Of a stretch of 64,000 nt of DNA, positions 42,984 to 54,264 are shown piece after piece. Numbering within the stretch: position 1 is the first letter of the stretch; each line of letters starts with the position of its first letter. The notes below the pieces were generated by a model, which did no database searches, had not been told where the DNA came from, and was given only the letters and a program-made list of their open reading frames with translations. The position numbers and the translations under genes were made by a program. This DNA is from Clostridium sp. AM34-11AC (GTDB lineage Bacteria > Bacillota > Clostridia > Lachnospirales > Lachnospiraceae), in contig NZ_QWGL01000013.1 in NCBI RefSeq assembly GCF_003435375.1, forward strand, positions 29,542 to 93,541. The letters run 5' to 3'.

Positions 42984-43190
42984 ATAGCTCACCTCTTCTT
43001 CATCTTTCGTCCAATGATTACTCTGAGCACAAAACAAACCTAGAAAGGAGTTATTCTGATACCTATGATACCATATAAACAGCTTTCTTTGGCAGATATT
43101 TTTTCAGATTGCCAGAAAAATTTGAAAATGACAAACCTGCGTTTCTTTCTCTATTAGAAACATATATCGATATTGTATTCCATTTCTGGG

Positions 43191-43739
43191 TTATACTCGC
43201 TTATAGATAATTGGTTCATCATATCCAAAAGTTTTCTTTCCATTAACTTCTATGCTTTCAGATACCTCCAGACAACTATCAGAAAACTTTTCCCAAAGCT
43301 TAAATGTCATTACCGGTGAAAACTGGCTTGTACTGCCTCCTTCCCAGATTCCATCTTTTTCATGATAGAGCGCCGGAGTGAATTTTTCAGATTTTTTCAA
43401 TTCAGTGTAGTCAGCATTTTTCATAGAATCATATGAAAACGTACTTTTATCTTCTCCTTCTGGTATTTCATAAGAATACAACACAATTCCATCTTCTTTC
43501 TCTGTAATAAGGAAAAGATGTGGGGAAGCATGGCGTTTACCATTTGTCTCATAGTAGCTTTCTTCAACAACAAATTTACCATTAAAATCTTTAGGAAGAT
43601 TCAAAATTTTCTCATTACAGATTGTATTAATGTGTTCTGCATAAGGATATGTTTTCCCTTCTCTCTGCATATTATCAAACTGCTCTTTGTTATTAAAGTG
43701 TCCCGTCATCATATTAATAAAATTATCGAGCTTCATCAT
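43191..43739 (-). CDS. conserved protein, weakly CpcT/CpeT-like
   Basis: 182 residues from the ATG at 43739, selected because GGAGG is eight bases upstream. The N-terminal pattern (MMTGHFNNKEQFDNM) and the following VVEESYYETNG recall the G-x-F-x-N-x-x-Q and (Y/F)xEQ pattern of CpcT/CpeT chromophore-lyase-like proteins, which occur as unknowns outside cyanobacteria. No signal peptide or membrane helix. No phycobilin genes exist here, so any lyase role is doubtful. Assignment tentative. Confidence 0.5.
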   Translation of the reverse strand: MMKLDNFINMMTGHFNNKEQFDNMQREGKTYPYAEHINTICNEKILNLPKDFNGKFVVEESYYETNGKRHASPHLFLITEKEDGIVLYSYEIPEGEDKSTFSYDSMKNADYTELKKSEKFTPALYHEKDGIWEGGSTSQFSPVMTFKLWEKFSDSCLEVSESIEVNGKKTFGYDEPIIYKRV

Positions 43740-43812
43740 GCTTTTTACCTCCAAATCCCAATTTGTTACTCACATGATATCATATTTTTTCTTCAATGTC
43801 ATCCATCTAATT

Positions 43813-44212
43813 TTAGTACACTGCCATTCGGCTTGCTTCTGCAACCGGCATCCGTTTAATCTTCTCCTGCATTGTTTCCGTTGCATCTTCATTGAAATGA
43901 TAACGGACAACATAGCTTCTTGCAATGTCCCATTCCTTAATGGTTTGCCGCAGCGTCTCGACGGTCTGTTTTTTCTGCTCATTAATGTTCCGGTTTAAAG
44001 CCTGCGTTTCTTCCTTGGTTGTAGTAGATTCCTGCCAGCCTCTGTTCACGATCATTTTCCTGGATCTTCTGTTGGTTCTTGAAGTCTCTGACTGCTTTTC
44101 CTATAACGGCAAGGGTTTCCGTCTGCAACTTCCGTTCTGGATTTTTCTTTGTGGATACAGAAAGCTCTTTTCCATTAATAGAACCGTTTATAACAACATA
44201 TCTTTCACGCAT
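43813..44212 (-). pseudogene. frameshifted coiled-coil-rich small protein
   Basis: Frame 1 begins at the ATG at 44212 (within the end of the AraC gene) and reads INGSINGKELSVSTKKNPERK... to GIYYNQGRNAGF before a stop at 43982. The frame one base over continues KEETQALNRNINEQKKQTVETL to PVAEASRMAVY and stops at 43813. The two pieces join smoothly near 44020, giving one protein of about 130 residues rich in K/E/Q. This indicates a single-base frameshift in an inactivated gene, or possibly a programmed shift. Family not recognised. Confidence 0.5.
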
Positions 44213-44988
44213 TTACTCCGATAGTCACTCGGCGATATTTTGTATCTTTCTTTAAATGTTCGGTTAAACGTTCTTTGACTTTCAAATCCACTATCCAGAC
44301 AAATATTTGTAATAGAATCCCTCGTATTTTCCAGACGATAACAAGCGTAGTTTAACCTTGCATCATTAAGATATTGATTGAAATTTCTATGGAATATTTG
44401 AGAAAAAAGCCTAGATAAGACATATTTGCTTACCCCCAGATCTTTTGCCATCTCTTCCAGCGAAAACTTTTTTTTGAAATTTGCTGATATATAGGAAACC
44501 GTCTGGTAAATCAGATCCCTGCTTCCCACATTACTCTTTTCTACCAAATTCAATTTTCCCATGCAACGTGCTAACACAATCTGAAGATATGCCTGTGCAA
44601 CAGTTATATCTGGCTGTTCTGTCTCTAAAATTGCATTTATAACTCTATATACCTCTTGTTCAACCTTTTCCGCTCTGATAATCGGATATTCGGGGGCCAT
44701 GGATTGCATGATATCTGCAAATTTACTAATCACTAATGGCGATGCAATCAGATAAATGGCCGTATTTACACCGGGTGTCAGTACCTGATAGTGATGAATG
44801 ATATCTGGAAATACAAATCCAATATCTCCTTTTTCCATATGGTAAAGTTCCTGTCCGACACCAAGCTCTAATGCTCCATTTGTTACACATACAATCTCCA
44901 GTGCATTATGAAGATGAGGTTCAATATGTTTTGACTTCTTATTGACCGCTATAATTTCCTCTTTTGTGTCAACATATTTTAACTGCAT
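44188..44988 (-). CDS. AraC-family transcriptional regulator
   Basis: 266 residues from the ATG at 44988, with GGAGAG eight bases upstream; the open frame to 45105 has no ribosome site. An N-terminal cupin-like sensor (HIEPHLHNALEIVCVTNG, GDIGFVFPDIIHHYQVL) is followed by a C-terminal double helix-turn-helix (FSLEEMAKDLGVSKYVLSRLFSQIF, ITNICLDSGFESQRTFNRTFKERY). Probably senses a sugar-type effector. Its own target is unclear: next to it lie the broken gene downstream and, divergently, the 25-codon microgene. Confidence 0.92.
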   Translation of the reverse strand: MQLKYVDTKEEIIAVNKKSKHIEPHLHNALEIVCVTNGALELGVGQELYHMEKGDIGFVFPDIIHHYQVLTPGVNTAIYLIASPLVISKFADIMQSMAPEYPIIRAEKVEQEVYRVINAILETEQPDITVAQAYLQIVLARCMGKLNLVEKSNVGSRDLIYQTVSYISANFKKKFSLEEMAKDLGVSKYVLSRLFSQIFHRNFNQYLNDARLNYACYRLENTRDSITNICLDSGFESQRTFNRTFKERYKISPSDYRSKCVKDMLL

Positions 44989-45097
44989 GAAATACTCTCC
45001 TTTGCAACATTTGTCTATATCTTCTTTCGATTTGGCAAGCAATCCTTTTTTATCTATCCTATAATCGACTTGTAAACAAGGAAAGGAGGAATTGCAA

Positions 45098-45175
45098 ATG
45101 AGCAACCTTAAAAAATACCTGAATGACCTTTTACTATTCTACACAGAATATTTTGCGCATCCATACCATGTATAA
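45098..45175 (+). CDS. 25-residue microprotein with strong ribosome site and own terminator
   Basis: ATG at 45098 is preceded by AAAGGAGGAATTGCAA, one of the best ribosome sites in the window. The product starts MSNLKKYLNDLLLFYTEYF and ends AHPYHV, short, amphipathic and aromatic. TATAAT lies at 45060-45065 and a terminator follows at 45217, so it is a self-contained transcript of roughly 180 bases, divergent from the AraC gene. It may be a functional small peptide, a regulatory upstream frame or a relic of a larger gene. Not recognised. Confidence 0.5.
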   Translation: MSNLKKYLNDLLLFYTEYFAHPYHV

Positions 45176-45216
45176 ATACTAAACAGACTGTTTTGTGAAA
45201 ACTGAATATTTTGCTT

Positions 45217-45250
45217 AAGACCATTTCACAAAATGATGTGGTCTTTTTTA
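45217..45250 (+). terminator. terminator of the microgene transcript
   Basis: AAGACCA pairs with TGGTCTT around a 15-base loop (itself able to form CATTTC/GATG pairs), followed by TTTTAT. It is the first clear end downstream of the 25-codon frame. Confidence 0.65.
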
Positions 45251-45288
45251 TAAAAAATCAGCTGATCAATCATTTTACTGCCCTTATA

Positions 45289-45715
45289 TTATGCTTCATA
45301 ACCATTCGGATGATTTCTATGCCATTTCCATGCAGTTGTAATAATCGTCTCAAGATCATCAAATTTAGGATTCCATCCAAGAATCTCTTTCGCTTTCGAA
45401 CTAGATGCAATCAGCGTTGACGGATCTCCTGCTCGTCTGGTTTCTTCCTTTGCGGGAATCGGGTGTCCTGTTACTTTTCTAGCTGTCTCCACAACTTCCT
45501 TTACCGTAAATCCAACTCCATTACCCAAATTAAAAATATTACTTTCATTTCCGTTTCTTAAATATTCCATGGCAAGAATATGAGCCTGTGCAAGGTCATT
45601 CACATGGATGTAATCCCTTACGCATGTACCATCTTTTTTCTCCTGCGGCAATCAACTCATACACAGTATGAGAACCAATATAACCAGCTCCGCCTAATAC
45701 CAAAATACTGCTCAT
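45289..45715 (-). pseudogene. galE: UDP-glucose 4-epimerase with large internal deletion
   Basis: The 5' part from the ATG at 45715 (GGAGAAATG upstream) reads MSSILVLGGAGYIGSHTVYE, the intact NAD-binding start of GalE. After about 25 codons, at GGAGAAAAAAGATGG near 45640-45650, the sequence jumps out of frame into the C-terminal third ([20 protein letters not shown] to [12 protein letters not shown]). About 190-200 central codons, including the catalytic SxxxYxxxK region, are missing. Both ends are well conserved, suggesting a recent deletion. It sits downstream of the sugar transporter and lacZ, where a Leloir enzyme would be expected. Confidence 0.85.
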
Positions 45716-45766
45716 AGATCATTTCTCCTTTTCTTTTTTTGATTAGTACTGAAAATATTTATATAG

Positions 45767-45809
45767 AAAAAGCATTGCCTCATTGAACAATGTTCAAACA
45801 ATGCTTTTT
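45767..45809 (-). terminator. terminator after the GPH transporter gene
   Basis: AAAAAGCATTG (45767-45777) and CAATGCTTTTT (45799-45809) form a perfect 11-bp stem with T-runs on both strands, so it can work in either direction. Confidence 0.8.
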
Positions 45810-45821
45810 CCCTGTCAAATG

Positions 45822-47219
45822 CTAATTCATGTCTGATGCATCTGTTATTTCATCTGCAGCAATTCTTTTTTCTGCTTTCAGTTTCTTGTTTGCACCTTCT
45901 ACATTCATTCTTGAAAGTACAAACATAATCAATACATCAAAGATTAATGGAAGCCACAAATATATAAACTGCATCATATCAAGTGCGGATTGTGGCTGAG
46001 TTGCTTTTGTTCCGACATATCCACTGAGCTCAAGCATCCATCCAACAACAGCGGTTCCAATACCTCCACCGATTTTTACACCAAGAGAAGTACAAGAGTA
46101 CATCGTTCCATCAATTCTCTTTCCCTGTGTAAGATAAGTGTATTCAGAGCAGGATGCAATAACAGCATTCATATCTCCCTGCCATGGTCCCTGACCTAAG
46201 GCTGCAAGAGCTGTAAACGCCATCATCAGCGGAACACTACCCATATATCCGGCAACAACAACAAGTGCTCTACCGATGACTGCTAAGACATAACCTCTTA
46301 AGTTCAGTTTATACATGCCTTTCCACTTACCAACTAATGTCGGTGTGAAAATCAAGGCAATGATCAGTGGAATATTTACTGCCCATGCAAATTGTCCAAA
46401 CAAATTCTTATTTTTCAGTACCCATGTCATGTAATAAATGCCAGCTCCAATCATGGCACCATATAACTGCTGTAAAATATATGTTCCACAAATCATCATG
46501 TAATATTTGTTTTTGACAAGAAGCTTGAATGCCTGTACCATTCCGTACTTTTCATTATCATTCTTTACTTCTCCTTCATTAAGTTCCTCCTCCGGAAGTT
46601 CCTTAACAGAAAGTGCTGAAATCGTATTTACGACCAGACCAATGATTGCATAGATAATAGCAACCGTTCTCCATGCCGCAGCATCTCCACCGCATTTATC
46701 TACAAATCCAACTGTAATCGCCTGAATCAGAAGACTTGTTGAAAATGCAAAAATAAAACGGTAAGATCCCATCTGTACACGCTCTTTGCTGTTCTTTGTA
46801 ATCAGTGACGTAAGTGCTGAGTACGCAATATTGTTTGCTGTATAAAACACACCATTTAACAGTGTATAAGAGATAAAGAACCATGCATATTTAGCAGTCG
46901 TCCCCAAGCTGACTGGTACCGCAAAACAGCAGACTAATGTAATGGCGCAGCCAATATATCCATACAGCATCCAAGGCTTTGCTTTTCCCATTTTACTGTG
47001 TGTTTTGTCAATCATTGATCCAAAAAATATATCCGTGAAACCATCAAATAGTTTTGATACGGCAATCAGGGTACCTACGACACCTGCAGCAAGTCCTACT
47101 GAGTCTGTCAGATAGGGCATCATGAAGGATGTCAGGAACGCATAGACTACATTACCTGCAATATCACCCGAACCATATCCAATTTTGTTATACCATTTTA
47201 AATACTTTTTTTCTCCCAT
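45822..47219 (-). CDS. GPH-family sugar:cation symporter (MelB/LacS-like)
   Basis: 465 residues, twelve predicted membrane helices. GPH/MelB hallmarks: KIGYGSGDIAGNVVYAFLTSFMMPYLTD at the start, FDGFTDIFFGSMIDKTHSKMGKAKPWML (the conserved D-x-x-D and R/K-rich loop) and a C-terminal GTAVVGWMLELSGYVG. No C-terminal IIA domain as in LacS. Located directly downstream of lacZ on the same strand (48-base gap with AAGGAGAG), so probably the beta-galactoside uptake protein. Lactose as substrate is inferred from the neighbour. Confidence 0.9.
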   Translation of the reverse strand: MGEKKYLKWYNKIGYGSGDIAGNVVYAFLTSFMMPYLTDSVGLAAGVVGTLIAVSKLFDGFTDIFFGSMIDKTHSKMGKAKPWMLYGYIGCAITLVCCFAVPVSLGTTAKYAWFFISYTLLNGVFYTANNIAYSALTSLITKNSKERVQMGSYRFIFAFSTSLLIQAITVGFVDKCGGDAAAWRTVAIIYAIIGLVVNTISALSVKELPEEELNEGEVKNDNEKYGMVQAFKLLVKNKYYMMICGTYILQQLYGAMIGAGIYYMTWVLKNKNLFGQFAWAVNIPLIIALIFTPTLVGKWKGMYKLNLRGYVLAVIGRALVVVAGYMGSVPLMMAFTALAALGQGPWQGDMNAVIASCSEYTYLTQGKRIDGTMYSCTSLGVKIGGGIGTAVVGWMLELSGYVGTKATQPQSALDMMQFIYLWLPLIFDVLIMFVLSRMNVEGANKKLKAEKRIAADEITDASDMN

Positions 47220-47267
47220 AGGACAACCATACTCTCCTTCCTTGTTTACAGGTCACCTGAAATTTTA

Positions 47268-50505
<3,238 letters not shown>

Positions 50506-51369
50506 ATGTATATGAACGCCGGTTATTTGAACCACTCACATATGGATTTTAAAGACAAAAGTCGTCCACTGATTGTAGGAAGCTGTGGTACTTATCGTCT
50601 TTCCAGCCTTCCCAAGCTTCCCACCTACCGTCCAAGAGGACGTCTGGATTATCAGATTATATATATCTCTGCTGGTTGTGGACATTTCCATTTTGATAAT
50701 GTAGATAACGAAACGATTGTTCCTGCCGGTAACGTTGTACTTTACAGACCAAAAGAACTTCAGAAATATGAATATTATGGAGAAGATAAGACAGAAGTAT
50801 ACTGGATTCACTTCACAGGAAGCGATGTGAAAAATATCTTACGCCAATATGGATTTCCAGATAAAGAACGTATCTTTCACGTTAGTTCATCTAACGAATA
50901 TGAACGGATTTTCAAACGTATTATCATCGAGCTCCAACGCTGTCAGGATAATTATGAGGAAATGCTTGTCCTTTTGCTACGTCATCTTTTAATTAGCTTT
51001 CACCGGGAACTGACTAGAGAGCACATATCAAAAAATGAATATCTTGATCGTGAGATGGATATCGCTGTTACCTTTTTCAGTGAAAACTATCATCAGAATA
51101 TCAATATTGACGATTATGCTGCCTCACGAGGGATGAGTGTCAGCTGGTTTATCCGAAATTTCAAAAAATTCACTGGTTCCACACCAATGCAATTTATTGT
51201 AGGAATCCGAATCACCAATGCTCAGATTTTACTTGAAACAACAACTTATTCCATCAATGAGATTTCTAAGATTGTCGGGTATGATAACCAGCTTTATTTC
51301 AGCCGACTCTTCCACAAGCTAAAAGGATATTCACCTAGAGAATACCAAAAGATAAGAAATAAGTTCTGA
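50506..51369 (+). CDS. AraC-family regulator of the lac-type operon
   Basis: 287 residues. N-terminal AraC ligand-binding cupin (RGRLDYQIIYISAGCGHFHFD, GNVVLYRPKELQKYEYY, VYWIHFTG) and a C-terminal double helix-turn-helix (INIDDYAASRGMSVSWFIRNFKKFTGSTPMQF; SINEISKIVGYDNQLYFSRLFHKLKGYSPREY). Divergent from lacZ with a 199-base shared control region, so it most likely activates the beta-galactosidase and symporter genes on a sugar signal. GAGGTGCC serves as ribosome site. Confidence 0.93.
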   Translation: MYMNAGYLNHSHMDFKDKSRPLIVGSCGTYRLSSLPKLPTYRPRGRLDYQIIYISAGCGHFHFDNVDNETIVPAGNVVLYRPKELQKYEYYGEDKTEVYWIHFTGSDVKNILRQYGFPDKERIFHVSSSNEYERIFKRIIIELQRCQDNYEEMLVLLLRHLLISFHRELTREHISKNEYLDREMDIAVTFFSENYHQNINIDDYAASRGMSVSWFIRNFKKFTGSTPMQFIVGIRITNAQILLETTTYSINEISKIVGYDNQLYFSRLFHKLKGYSPREYQKIRNKF

Positions 51370-51611
51370 AAACCATAATATTATAAGAATCCAATTTATC
51401 TAAAAAGAGGATTAAAAATGTTATATTCCTAGTTTTCTTATCACAAGTTGCTTCATAAACTCGTTGCATAATTTAGATATTCTGTGTATGCTATGGTTAG
51501 TAGATGGGCTATATGCCTATCATGTGGACTGACACATAAAATCCGAATTTCTCTCCGGACTTCGGGTGCCGGACAGTTGGCTGGCAACGGAAAAACCAGT
51601 TTGCTTATCGG
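51370..51611. other. intergenic stretch without genes
   Basis: No coding frame of note. Around 51555-51605 a CCGGACTTCGGGTGCCGG hairpin and a following TTGGCTGGCAAC segment have higher GC than the surroundings and look structured; I cannot name the RNA or element. Confidence 0.35.
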
Positions 51612-51678
51612 TTTTGTACTTTATGCTATAATCCTTGTATCTAAGCCATTTATTAACCCCTAACTATAAAGTACAAAA
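51612..51678. repeat. perfect 13-bp inverted repeat with internal TATAAT
   Basis: TTTTGTACTTTAT (51612-51624) and ATAAAGTACAAAA (51666-51678) are exact reverse complements around 41 bases. TATAAT (51627-51632) lies in the loop and TTTTTT follows the right arm. It may be a terminator-like structure, a regulatory dyad or the end of a small element. Confidence 0.55.
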
Positions 51679-51690
51679 TTTTTTACTTTT

Positions 51691-51717
51691 GATTGACATA
51701 ATTATATTATGTAAACT
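51691..51717. other. dif-like Xer recombination sequence (candidate)
   Basis: GATTGACATAA (51691-51701), five bases TTATA, then TTATGTAAACT (51707-51717). The right arm is identical to the known Bacillus dif right arm, and the left arm is its near-inverse (ATTGACATAAT against GTTTACATAAT, 9 of 11). The spacer is 5 rather than 6 bases. It could equally be the -35 region of a promoter (TTGACA). Confidence 0.35.
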
Positions 51718-51747
51718 ATCTAAGTAAAAATTTAATTTATACTAAAA

Positions 51748-51787
51748 TACTAAAAGCCGCTCGTTCCTTTTCATGGATCCGGGCGGC
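51748..51787 (-). terminator. terminator of the 51.8-kb lipoprotein gene
   Basis: On the minus strand GCCGCCCG pairs with CGAGCGGC (one G-U/mismatch) and is followed by TTTTAGTATTTT. Confidence 0.7.
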
Positions 51788-51796
51788 ATATAAATT

Positions 51797-52345
51797 CTAT
51801 TTGATGATTTGATATTCCAAAAATGAAATCAATTCATTTAAATTTAATTCTACATTCTTAGGAATCGTTAATTCCAGCATATTCGTCTGATCCTGGAGCC
51901 ATAAATAGTCTCTCTGCTCCTCTTCTTCCGAATAATAATATTCAAAACCATCCTGTACTTCTTTTGAACCTGCGTCTGGATTGTTTCTGATCATTGTCTC
52001 CAAACCACTCTTTCCATCAGAAAGTCTGTGTGTAAATAGGACAAATCCATTGTCATAGTGGCAGGAAAAATATCCCTCCCGGACCTGAATGTCCTTCAAG
52101 GATGTCTTCCATGGATTGTTATCATTGATCCAGTAAATCCGCTCGGTTGGAAGTTCTGATCGTATATTAGGCGAGTCTGAAGTCTGATATGCATAGATAA
52201 AGCTCTCTAAATTTTTGTATGTATCCGGTGTGCTAAGCACGTATTCCTCTGTCTCTGTTGAGGTGTCTGCACTTTCATTCGTTTGGTTCAGGCAGCCAGA
52301 AATGAGCAGTGCGGCAGTCAAACATAATACCATATATTTTCTCAT
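51797..52345 (-). CDS. lipoprotein of unknown function
   Basis: 182 residues from the ATG at 52345 (GAGGTGTAAGGG upstream). Signal peptide with lipobox LISGC at about residue 17. A T/E-rich linker (ADTSTETEE) precedes the mature domain. The rest has no recognised motif; acidic clusters (YYSEEEEQRD) and a C-terminal LNLNELISFLEYQII. Two further codons upstream (MRCKG) are in frame but have no ribosome site. Lies 42 bases from the end of the methyltransferase gene on the same strand and may be read through from it. Confidence 0.7.
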   Translation of the reverse strand: MRKYMVLCLTAALLISGCLNQTNESADTSTETEEYVLSTPDTYKNLESFIYAYQTSDSPNIRSELPTERIYWINDNNPWKTSLKDIQVREGYFSCHYDNGFVLFTHRLSDGKSGLETMIRNNPDAGSKEVQDGFEYYYSEEEEQRDYLWLQDQTNMLELTIPKNVELNLNELISFLEYQIIK

Positions 52346-52387
52346 ACCCTTACACCTCACTCATGAAATCCATTGCGGCTGCTCCAT

Positions 52388-53614
52388 TTACTTCTCTTCC
52401 ATCAACAAACGATACAACGTAGGTTCCGTATGAATCTCCTTCAGGATCGCCTCGATCGCCTCCCGGTTCTCCTTCCGTTTCCCCTGCTTCACTGCCCTGA
52501 TCAAAAGATTCTTAGGCGTGTGCTCCATATCGATAAACTCCAGGATCTGCACCCGGTATCCCATAGCCTCCAGCACTTCCGCACGAAGGGCATCTGTATA
52601 AAGCGCTGCCATCCGCTCCTTGATAATTCCATAATGGAACACCGGTGCAAACAACTCGCTCTTCATCTGCTTATTCACCTCATGCTGACAGCACGGAACA
52701 GACAGGATCACCTTCGCGTTCCAGCGGACCGCCTTCTCCAGCGCGTAATCCGTCGCAGTATCGCAGGCATGGAGCGTCACGACCATATCGACCTCATCCG
52801 TTCCCTCGTAGGAAGCGATATCCCCATGAAGAAACTCCAGAGATTCATATCCAAATTTCTTCGCAAGACGGGAACAGTGCTCGATCACGTCCGTCTTCAG
52901 GTCCAGGCCTGTGATCCGTACCGGGTAGCCCTTTAAGACCTTGAGATAATAATACATCGCAAAGGTCAGATAAGACTTTCCACAGCCAAAATCAATGATC
53001 CTGGTCTCCTGATTCTTATCAAGCTTCGGAAGCACGTCCTCAATAAATTCCAGGAACCGGTTGATCTGGCGGAATTTGTCATATTTTGCGTGGACGATTG
53101 CCCCGTCCTTCGTCTGGACACCAAGTTCCACAAGGAACGGAACCGGGATTCCCTCTTCCAGGATATACCGTTTCTTTCGGTTATGGGAAAGTCCGTTCGC
53201 CCATGCAGTCTGAAGAGCCGCATCCGAACCGCCGGTGGACCCGCTATCCTGGCCGGAAGCGGAAGCTGCCACGTTTGCCATAGCAGCCTTCTTCTTCACC
53301 TTCACGGTAATCTTCCCCTTCTTGCTCACAAGAACCGTCCCACTCTTATCCTGTGCCTCCAGCTGAAGCTGCCGGAAGCTTGTCTCCATAAGACCTTCCA
53401 GATAATCCACCGCTTCCTCCGCGGTGAGATTCTTGTGGAATGCCTGCTTTCCGATAAACTCCTCTGCCTGAAAATGCAGGACACCTTTCGTCAGCACCGG
53501 ACGGATCTTGGCTTTCAGAAAATCGTTCTTCTCCGCCTGTCCGCTGGCCGTAACCTGCATCAGACGCTCATTTAAAAAATCAGTGAGTACACTGTGAATC
53601 TCTCTCTTTTCCAT
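52388..53614 (-). CDS. class I SAM-dependent methyltransferase
   Basis: 408 residues from the ATG that overlaps the stop of the upstream phosphatase gene (TGATG). The N-terminal half (1-170) includes a K-rich segment and a Gly/Ser-rich linker (AASASGQDSGSTGGSD). The C-terminal half is a Rossmann methyltransferase: motif I RIIDFGCGKSYLTFAM, GLDLKTDVIEHC, VVTLHACDTATDYAL and VPCCQHEVNKQM. The CCQHE motif is typical of the METTL25-like/PF13679 group, found in bacteria as a possible tRNA/rRNA or small-molecule methylase. Substrate unknown. Confidence 0.82.
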   Translation of the reverse strand: MEKREIHSVLTDFLNERLMQVTASGQAEKNDFLKAKIRPVLTKGVLHFQAEEFIGKQAFHKNLTAEEAVDYLEGLMETSFRQLQLEAQDKSGTVLVSKKGKITVKVKKKAAMANVAASASGQDSGSTGGSDAALQTAWANGLSHNRKKRYILEEGIPVPFLVELGVQTKDGAIVHAKYDKFRQINRFLEFIEDVLPKLDKNQETRIIDFGCGKSYLTFAMYYYLKVLKGYPVRITGLDLKTDVIEHCSRLAKKFGYESLEFLHGDIASYEGTDEVDMVVTLHACDTATDYALEKAVRWNAKVILSVPCCQHEVNKQMKSELFAPVFHYGIIKERMAALYTDALRAEVLEAMGYRVQILEFIDMEHTPKNLLIRAVKQGKRKENREAIEAILKEIHTEPTLYRLLMEEK

Positions 53615-54252
53615 CACTTCTTCTCTCCCCAACCGCCGCGCAAAAGCTCCGGCTCATCCATCAGATGGGCGAAATCGTTAAAACGGTTTAACAACATCTC
53701 CCCGTCGGACTCCCGGTAATAAAATTCCGTGATCCCGCAGTTTTCCAGATGCTTCGCGAGCAGCGGAACATATGCGCCGTCCATATGGAGATAATGGGTC
53801 ACAAGACTCCGGATCACGCCCCCATGGGTGACGACAGCTACGGTCTCTGCGCCAGACTTTGCAATCTCATCCATGACCGGAACGGCCCGACGGATCACAT
53901 CTGCAGCGTTCTCCCCGCCCGGATACGGAAGATCCTCCTTCATGGTAGCTCTGGCGGCAAAAAAATCCGCGTAGCGCTCCATGATCACATCGTCGGAAAG
54001 TCCCTCCAGCTCACCGAAGGAGATCTCCCTGAGACCTTCCCGGATGATCCGCGGTGCCTGGATCTTGTCATTGATAATATCGGCTGTCTCACATGCTCGG
54101 ATCAGATCACTCGACCAGACGGCGTCAATGGATTCTTTTTTCAGCCTCTCCCCGAGAAGCTCTGCCTGCCGCTTACCAGCGTCGGAAAGCGGCACATTTA
54201 CATTACAAAGCGGGCTGTTCTGCCTGCCGTGACGGATCAGATAGATTCTCAT
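53614..54252 (-). CDS. histidine phosphatase family protein
   Basis: 212 residues. The N-terminal LIRHGRQNS is the phosphohistidine (RHG) motif, and VVTHGGVIRSL contains the second catalytic histidine; SSDLIRACETADII is the expected middle block. Family members are phosphoglycerate-mutase-like phosphatases, e.g. CobC-like or sugar phosphatases; the substrate cannot be read from sequence. Overlaps the following methyltransferase start by one base and lies 12 bases after the UPF0210 gene. Confidence 0.92.
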   Translation of the reverse strand: MRIYLIRHGRQNSPLCNVNVPLSDAGKRQAELLGERLKKESIDAVWSSDLIRACETADIINDKIQAPRIIREGLREISFGELEGLSDDVIMERYADFFAARATMKEDLPYPGGENAADVIRRAVPVMDEIAKSGAETVAVVTHGGVIRSLVTHYLHMDGAYVPLLAKHLENCGITEFYYRESDGEMLLNRFNDFAHLMDEPELLRGGWGEKK

Positions 54253-54264
54253 AGTTTCTCCTGT

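Noticed and set aside
52966..53575. Several long plus-strand frames opposite the methyltransferase gene
   Set aside because: Reverse-strand shadows; the minus-strand gene has clear SAM-binding motifs and a coupled start.
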